A stretch of 64,000 nucleotides of DNA from Parelaphostrongylus tenuis. Its lineage: Eukaryota; Nematoda; Chromadorea; Rhabditida; Metastrongylidae. A program made the position numbers and the translations under genes. Each line of letters opens with the position of its first letter. The first letter of the stretch is position 1. Below the pieces are notes generated by a model. That model did not search any database. It was not told the DNA's origin and worked only from the letters and a program-made list of their open reading frames with translations. Positions 57,372-64,000 of the stretch are shown here, piece by piece. The stretch spans positions 169,280-233,279 of the forward strand of contig JAHQIW010000650.1 in the NCBI GenBank assembly GCA_019055375.1, in the 5' to 3' direction.

Positions 57372-58026
57372 GTACTTTTCAACTATGGCGGCACCACTTG
57401 AGGCATTCGTGAAAACAAATTTTTTGCTTTTGCAAAATCTTTCACCTTTCTGTACTTTATCGATAGCCTAAATCGAGTGAATTTCAATGGCATGTTTTAT
57501 TTCTCAAATAACTTACTTTTGGCGCCGTACCAGTCAAAATAAAATTTTGTTTCTCATTTAAAGATTTCTCACTGGATAAAAATTTGTTGTAATGAACTTT
57601 CAATCATTAGATAGAAAAAATCTTTCCAATTATAATGGTCAATTTGGCTTGCGGAAAGAACTCCTTCAAATTTGAAACAACCGAAAGAATTTTGGGGTTC
57701 ACACTCAGTGCGCACATATAGTCGGCTAGGGTGTATGCACAGCTGTAATATCAAAGAGCAAACACATTTTCTTAATCAGAAATATTTGCTCTATCTAATG
57801 GCTAAAATTTTATCACAAAAAAACTTTTTTCAGGCAAGAAAATTTCACTGTGAAACAAAATCTCATTTTGACTGGTACGGTGTTAAAAACAAGCAATATG
57901 AGAAAAAATTATACCATCAAAATTCACTTGATTTAAGCTGTCAGATAATTGTACATTCGTCAGATAACAGCAAAGAATACGCTTTTACCGAAGGCCTCAA
58001 CTAGCGCCGCCATAATAAAAAGTACC
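57372..58026. mobile_element. Foldback (palindromic) transposon-like insertion
   Basis: The ends gtacttttcaactatggcgg and ccgccataataaaaagtac are inverted. The inner parts are also inverted: gccgtaccagtcaaaata against ttttgactggtacggt, and cctaaatcgagtgaat against attcacttgatttaag. The arms make up most of the 655 bp. Unit 1 lacks it, and the flanks (cagcagtgag / caacaatgag against cgcaataatgag in unit 1) suggest a target duplication of about 8-10 bases. The 110-codon frame at 57672-58004 lies inside it and has no recognised family. Confidence 0.7.
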
Positions 58027-58659
58027 CAACAATGAGACTATTTTGATTTCCCTAAGCACAGCCTTTGGCACGACAACGCATACTATGCATTACAGTCCTC
58101 CTTGTGATAAGAACATTAAATGCTAGATATGGAAACATCGATGATGACACTCTTTTCTGCCGCGTCTCTTATTGTCCTCCACAAGCCTTCATTATTTTGA
58201 TTTGTTCACAATCTTCTTCACTGCAGCTATGAATATTTAAATGTGTAATATGTTTTGACGCCGTCTTTTATTGGCCTACCCAATATGTCAAAACTAAACA
58301 TTCACGTATTCTCTTCTTGTGAATTCGGTTATGGTAGAAGATTATTATCCTATCGGGTAAGAAGGATCACTACACGAAAAAAATGACATCAGCAAGTAGT
58401 GTCGTTTTGAGTAAGCCTGGTCTCAATCTATTCTCATTAAATGATGTCACTAGTCGTGATGGAAATCTATATTAAAAACTACAGCCAAGCACGTTCTTTG
58501 TCGATGTAAGACACAGTGAATCTGCTTTCCAACAATAAATGGATATAACAATGTGTTTGCATGCAAAAAACTGCCCTTGGAGATACATAGTCTACACTTA
58601 TCTTAATTTACCGCTCTTAATCCAGTGCTATAATATTATAATTTCAAATCCAGCGATGC

Positions 58660-58755
58660 TGAGTGATATGCGCTCCGGGTATGGAACAAACGAGAGTTTA
58701 ACTGCCTCTTGAGCTCGAAAGTTTTGCATATGAGTCACAATTACTGGCTGTTCTT
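58660..58755 (+). mobile_element. SINE family B copy, orthologous to 50268-50375
   Basis: tgagtgatatgcgctccggg and gagagtttaactgcctc, then gctcgaaagttttgcatatg, at the matching place in duplication unit 2. Confidence 0.55.
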
Positions 58756-60499
58756 GGAGAATGAAAGGCACATCATTATTGCGCTCTGTCGTTCGTCATT
58801 AGATCATTCGTGTTTTTTTTTGTGTTTGGATGTTTCATTTCACTATACGGCATTTCAACTGTAGCGGCATATTACACTCACTTTCTTTTTCATTATCACC
58901 AACACGTATGTTTACGCAGTGATTCAAGGGATAAAAACGAAATAGTTGTTTTGCATTTATTCACTTAGTTGCAAGAATGCATCACTCAAATAAATATGTG
59001 GTTAATCTGCACATTTTGAACAAAATATTTTCTTTCCCTCAATTTTAGTGGGCAATATTGAAGCAACATATGGTCAATTTGAACATTCTGAAACAAAATT
59101 TTTTGCAGATATTATCAATTTGATTCATCGCATCTACCAATCAAGGAAAATCTTCAACTTCTTTGAGTCTTAGATTGGCTGTTGCTTGTTGATCTCCGCC
59201 TTTCGTCGGAAAGCTTAGTGAATGTCAATCGAGGCGATTCTCTGTGAAATCCTGAACCAATCATGCTAGAGCATTTACACGCTCACTAGAATGTGAGCTA
59301 GTGCTTAAGATGTTTAGTGCCAATGTCCATACCCCCAAAGAACCTATAAATTAGTAGGGCCGAAGCTGCGTCGGGCGATTTCCCTAGGTTCCCACGCATA
59401 TTGCTTTATTTTTCTATTTCACTCATAGTTGTACACGTTGGAACTGGCAGCGGAAAGATGCGGTATCCTCTTAACAGACAAAATTTCATGCAGTAGAAGA
59501 TATCTTAGCATCCTCTCCACTGGAAACAGTCTTCATGCTGGATGATCAATTCTCAGGATTAATTCCCAAATTTAATGTGAAGAAGATAGTCTGATATTGG
59601 TTTGATATGTTTTGAGCCGTTAGGTCTACGTGCTAGACAAGGGCCTGCTCGTCCACCAATACTCTTCAGTAGCACAGTCCTCGGTTCAGCCGATCCCTTG
59701 GGGCACTACTCCTCCACGAAGGAATCGGCTCCGAGTAATAAATCACCACAAGTCAGGTGACAGTACTCCCTGACATTGCAGAGACTAGCAGTCGAGCTGT
59801 GACTTCTAAAATGAGTCATATCTCTCCATTCAACCCCTTTTTTCTACTCAAGCGATTGGCTGAATCGAGGAGATATGCTACTGAAGATTTCTGGGGGAGC
59901 GCAGGCGCATGTCTAAACGTAGACCTAACGGCTTGAATATGTTATATCAATATCAGACTATCATGTTTTTGGGCGAGGTCTATAAAAAAGCGATCGAATA
60001 TAGAGGTAGAAAGGTAGTTGATATAGAAAAACCACTGATTTATCATTTAGGGCGGAGTTCTCCACGGAGCGCAAAAGTTTTGCAAAAATCTTTTGCAAGA
60101 AAATAAACAGTAGGTTTAGCGCAAATGTACCGATGTGAATCATGTAAGATATTGGACATCTGACAACTATTGTTGGCAGCCATATCTATGCTGCGGTATA
60201 ATAAAGATTTATACAACTATCCCTCCGAGTAATTCCTATTTTCCATATTACTAAATGTCTCCCAATCGAACCGTGTTGATCATGAAAGACATTTATGTTT
60301 AGTTCGTACTTTGAGAACGATCTTCCAGTTTGAATTTCTCTATAAGCTTACCCATGTCTATCTGATGAATTTTCCATGTTGATAACACCATATCCTTCTC
60401 AAAAACTTTCGGATTTTTTTTCCGCTGAACGGCGACAAATGAATATTTGACTCCATTAGCTGGGCAGGACTTTTTGATTGATAAGATTGTTAGTAATCA

Positions 60500-63400
60500 T
60501 TCATTCAAAATTAAATTTCATAAGCTCTGTGCCCAATCGAACGCCGTGCGTAGCTACCCGTTTTCATACTTCGATTTCATTAATATCCTCTATTCACTGT
60601 TTCGTTTCTTCTGTTATCGTCTGAGTGTATTTTGTCTCTTTCGAGTTCGTAGGTGATTTTGTTACCTCATGCCACACTCTCCATCTTTTCCCTATTCGTC
60701 TTCCTATATGAGTTAGTTTTCTTCCATTGTTGGTTATCTTACTCTCTCTAGGGTATTTCGCCTAGAGTTCTTGGGTTAGTCTTATTTTCTATATCTTTCT
60801 TTCTTCCTCTTTAGTTTGTCCAGTCACTATGTATTGATAAGTGTCCTCGTTGTTATGAATTTCGTTCATTTTCCTGATCAGCTCATGGTTGTTGAATGTA
60901 GGTTTAAATATTATATAACTTTCATGTTGGTTTTCTGTTTCCCCGTTGTTGTGTTCTAGTGTTTTAGGATTTTACGGCTATCACTTTTTCGTATATTATG
61001 TTGTTTTCTAAGCTGGGTCTGTATTCCCTCAGATGGCTAAGTTTCGTTGAAGATCGTACTTTGTTTATTTTTTTTTGCGATGCTCAAAGCAGCGTTTTGT
61101 TTTTTTTCTTTTTTTGTGCTTTTTTTCCGGATCGCTCGCTGGTTTATCCATTCCTGATTTGTCTTTCACCTTATGAGGCCTTTGTTGTATTACTGATTGT
61201 ATTGTTGTTTTCTGTCACATCCTATTAATAAGAATGACTTGTAGGAGCTTCTTTTCGGGAATTCTCAAAGGTTTCATAAGAGTGATTTTTTCAGCATCAA
61301 TTAGTGTTTGTTCAGAATAAATTCTGCGCTTTGTATTTCGAGCGTGTGTGTTGCTTTTTTCAAGTTCAATCTCTTATCATTTTTTTTTAAGTAGATTTTA
61401 ATAGTCATTTGTGGCTTTTTTATTTAAATACCTCTCACCTATGCTCTTACATGATTCCACGATGGCTTTATAAGTGGTTGTGTTTTTAATGTTGTCCTCT
61501 TTGTTGATGGTTCTATAGTGGTTAGGAGTTACGTGTCTCCACACTCCGTAAGGGCCTGGTCGAGTTAAATTCCCCGTGCACAAGGTATTAATCTAGATTT
61601 TCTCTTTTATTTATTTCTGCACGAGTCATGTTATTGTGATTTCTTTTTTTTGTTTCTTTGGTTATATTCCATTTCCTGAGTCAGGGAGGCAACGTGTGAG
61701 CGGGATTGATTTTGTCTCTGTGCCACCTATCTCAAAACTATTTTGTATTCTTTTTTGATTGTGTGTTTAGTGATTTTTCCTTTTTTTCGTTTGATATCTT
61801 ATTTTTGTTAGATTTTCTAGTTTTATTTTTTTTTTTTCGTTGTAAAATTGTTTTATAACTGGACGTCTGGCAAGATGTCATTGGTAATTTAGGAGCGTTT
61901 TTGTACATTCCCACTATGTATTATCAATTCAGTGGAAGCATGGGGCTTTTATAACCTCCACTGAATTCTCATCCTTAATTCTGTATCATCCTGGACGTCT
62001 TCGGTTTTACATCGTCTTCGAGTGATGATTGCGGAGGTACCATGCCAAAATCCTTATCTACTTTTTCCCTATCTGTGGCGTCAATTTGTTCATTTGTGCA
62101 TTATTCACAATCAATTTGTGGCTAGTTCTCGCATCTTCAGGGATTATGTCTGATAATCATAATCTAAGTTTCTTATAGTGGTAAGATAACAATTCGTTCA
62201 ACCATTATTATTCGGTTGGTTCGTTTGTGTGTCTTCCTGTTAGAGCGTTTTCTGTCGATTGTCCCCAGTTGTATGGTGTAATATACAGTCGGTATACGGC
62301 TCTCGCCCTCTATCTGTTTGGTCGTTGAAATGTCAATCATTTTTCGTGTTACATTAGCTTTTCCTCCATTCTTATCTTATATGATTTCATTCCTGTCTCT
62401 GTTGTAGATTAGTTGGCTTACCGTCTCTGATGTTTCTGATCGTATTTGATCTTTGTGTGGTCTTGGATTATCTTCGTGGATAATTTCTTTCATTTGCGAT
62501 GGGATTGATACTGGGGTTTTTTTTTTTTTTATGCTATTTTTAATCATCGACCCTCTTGTTTTTTTGGTATTCTGCTGTTTTTTTTTTTGCGTTCTGATTT
62601 ATTACTTCCATTTTTTAATGTTGTGGGGAATTTTTCTCTTTTTTTTATGTTGATGCTTACTTGTAGCAGTACCATTGGTTATCTTGCTGCATATCTTTAG
62701 CGCCTTGTAGGGAATAACCTACGGTTTATACAGAGTCGAACAGGTGTTGACATTTTCGTGGATTCGTTATGTTCTTTGTCTCTTTTCTTTACTACATCTT
62801 CGATGTTGTCTCTTAAACGTTTCTTCCAACGCTCTGCGTGTTTTCAAGCTCCTGTAGCCCTACAACATGTCTCTCATGCGAGGGCAGGTCGTTCATTCAC
62901 GTTGTTTTCTTCACGACCTATGAGTATGGATCTGTTGACTGTGATGCTATTTTCCGTGAGACTGTGTGATTGAGATTGTCGTTTTCGTTTTTGTTAGCTT
63001 GTATTTAAATCTTGTTTTGGTTTTTTGGTGTCTTATTGTAATTATATTATATGCCGTCGTTCTCTTCCATTGTTATGTTGCGAGTCGTTTTCTTCTGATT
63101 TATGTTATAAGTGGGGACCCATTCTTTCCTATTAATGGCATATCTACATAAGTCAGTGTTTTTTTTTTTGTCATCACTAATCTCGTTCCGCTTGGTCTTG
63201 ATGTTTGTGTGTTTGTTTTTGTATTTTCTAGAAGCTTAGTGTCTATGGCAAATTGTATTTATGGTTTACTTTGTCTTGATCGTTCCATCAATTTTTTTTC
63301 ACTATCTCGTATTGTCCCTATTTTCTCTTTATTATTGTTTCTGCATTGGTACTTGTTTGTTGTTAGGGTGGGCCAGCGAATTAGTTTCTGGCGAAATTGT

Positions 63401-64000
63401 TATTCGCCTTCTTGTTCGAAACTCCCTCTTATTTACGTCACTGTGCATTGTATTGTTGTAGATTAGGCTCGTTTATTTTGGTCATAGAAATTTCTTTATA
63501 TAAACTCACGAATCTTTGTAGTCATATTGTACCTGAGTAGGGACGCCCCTGTATTATATCCATAGTATAGCCTCTCATTTTAACCTGTCTCTTGTTGAGA
63601 TTGATGTAAAGTTGTTGTATTTTAAGTTTTTGACACAGGTAGTGGTTTGTGTGTACTCTCGGTAAAAACTTCAATATGAGTCTTGAATTTCGTCTGTGAT
63701 TTTTTTGGTTCTATAGTTATAAAAATTTTACCTTTTCGGAACCTGCTTGTTCTTTTGCATGGCTTGTTTCTTCATCCTATGTTGTTCTTTTATGTCTGTT
63801 TAGTGTATGTCACTCGGATTGTGAAGATTTTATCGATTCTATTTTACGGGTTGACAACAAGCTAGATTTGGGCGATATTGCCTAGTCTTTTTGTGAAGGG
63901 TATTCTTTTTTTCTGTTTAGTTTTCAATGTAATTTAACGGTCCCGGCTGTGTTTTTTTATTGATTTTATGGGGATTTCTCTTTTTGTTCCATTTAGCCTC
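60500..64000. other. Strand-asymmetric T-rich block, origin unknown
   Basis: The plus strand is strongly T-rich, with many T runs of 8-13, up to the window end. The base composition changes abruptly just after the end of duplication unit 2. On the minus (A-rich) strand many short frames are open, for example 61583-61398 with LTRPGPYGVWRHVTPNHYR and about 62850-62760 with HAERWKKRLRDNIEDVVKKR. Low T content alone makes stops rare on that strand. It could be a decayed A-rich retroelement or viral-like insertion, or a compositional domain; I cannot assign a family. Confidence 0.5.

Larger units (their letters stand above)
57055..59105. mobile_element. Long-TIR element upstream of the live ASP gene
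   Basis: Unit 2 counterpart of 49255-50705. The left arm has attttgtttcaaaatgttc and tcagctgttgccttcatag; the right arm has gaagcaacatatggtcaat and cattctgaaacaaaatt. It is longer because of the foldback insertion at 57372-58026. It contains a family B SINE at 58660-58755. Confidence 0.6.
53465..60400. repeat. Segmental duplication, unit 2 (contains live ASP gene)
   Basis: Colinear with 46664-51490 but about 2.1 kb longer. The extra length is mostly explained by later insertions: an RTE fragment at about 54088-55010, an RTE end in the ASP intron at about 55690-56060 and a foldback element at 57372-58026. Unit 1 carries its own intron insertion at 47819-48084. Confidence 0.85.

Noticed and set aside
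60500..64000. Nuclear copy of mitochondrial DNA (nematode mtDNA is T-rich)
   Set aside because: No mitochondrial gene (for example cox or nad conserved peptides) or mitochondrial tRNA or rRNA could be recognised in the plus-strand frames.
1..64000. CRISPR array, bacterial operon, integrase or phage genes
   Set aside because: The sequence is eukaryotic; the repeats are dispersed, not regularly spaced with unique spacers, and no bacterial genes were seen.
1..64000. Spliced-leader RNA or 5S rRNA cluster
   Set aside because: Scanning by eye for the nematode SL1 22-mer and 5S-like blocks on both strands found no convincing match.

Overview
The window is nuclear DNA of a multicellular eukaryote, most likely a clade V parasitic (strongylid, hookworm-type) nematode. 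The reasons are small GT-AG or GC-AG introns, a CAP/SCP secreted protein of the ASP (activation-associated or Ancylostoma-secreted protein) type, RTE-like LINE remnants, mariner remnants and many tRNA-derived short repeats. There is nothing prokaryotic: no operons, Shine-Dalgarno sites or long uninterrupted ORFs. The genes were assembled by eye from exon translations and splice phases, so exon boundaries are predictions.

Layout. 1-336: the decayed end of a Tc1/mariner transposase. 2811-7399 (minus): a nine-exon PP1-like Ser/Thr protein phosphatase, intact at 330 codons, using two GC splice donors. 7400-29800: a long gene-poor stretch of repeats (tRNA-derived SINEs, TIR elements, an internally deleted mariner, a 475-bp tandem duplication, and perfect or near-perfect hairpin elements clustered at 28.0-29.5 kb). 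About 29866-43893 (plus): a lipin (phosphatidate phosphatase) gene of at least 18 exons with the DIDGT catalytic motif. Its introns are packed with repeats and its 3' half carries three apparent +1 frame disruptions. 46.66-51.49 kb and 53.47-60.40 kb: a diverged direct segmental duplication. The second unit holds an apparently intact eight-exon ASP gene (55153-56990, minus, 260 codons). The first holds its dead paralogue, with at least seven independent lesions. About 60.5-64.0 kb: a strongly strand-asymmetric T-rich block of unknown origin that runs off the window.

The three genes have no obvious joint function; this looks like ordinary chromosomal gene order. PP1-like phosphatase and lipin are housekeeping or regulatory enzymes. 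ASPs are secreted proteins expanded in strongylid parasites, and the duplication with one live and one dead copy is a snapshot of that birth-and-death process. I found no new defence-like or biosynthetic system. The most unusual content is the repeat landscape: several tRNA-promoter-bearing short elements, some arranged as inverted pairs that would form long hairpins.
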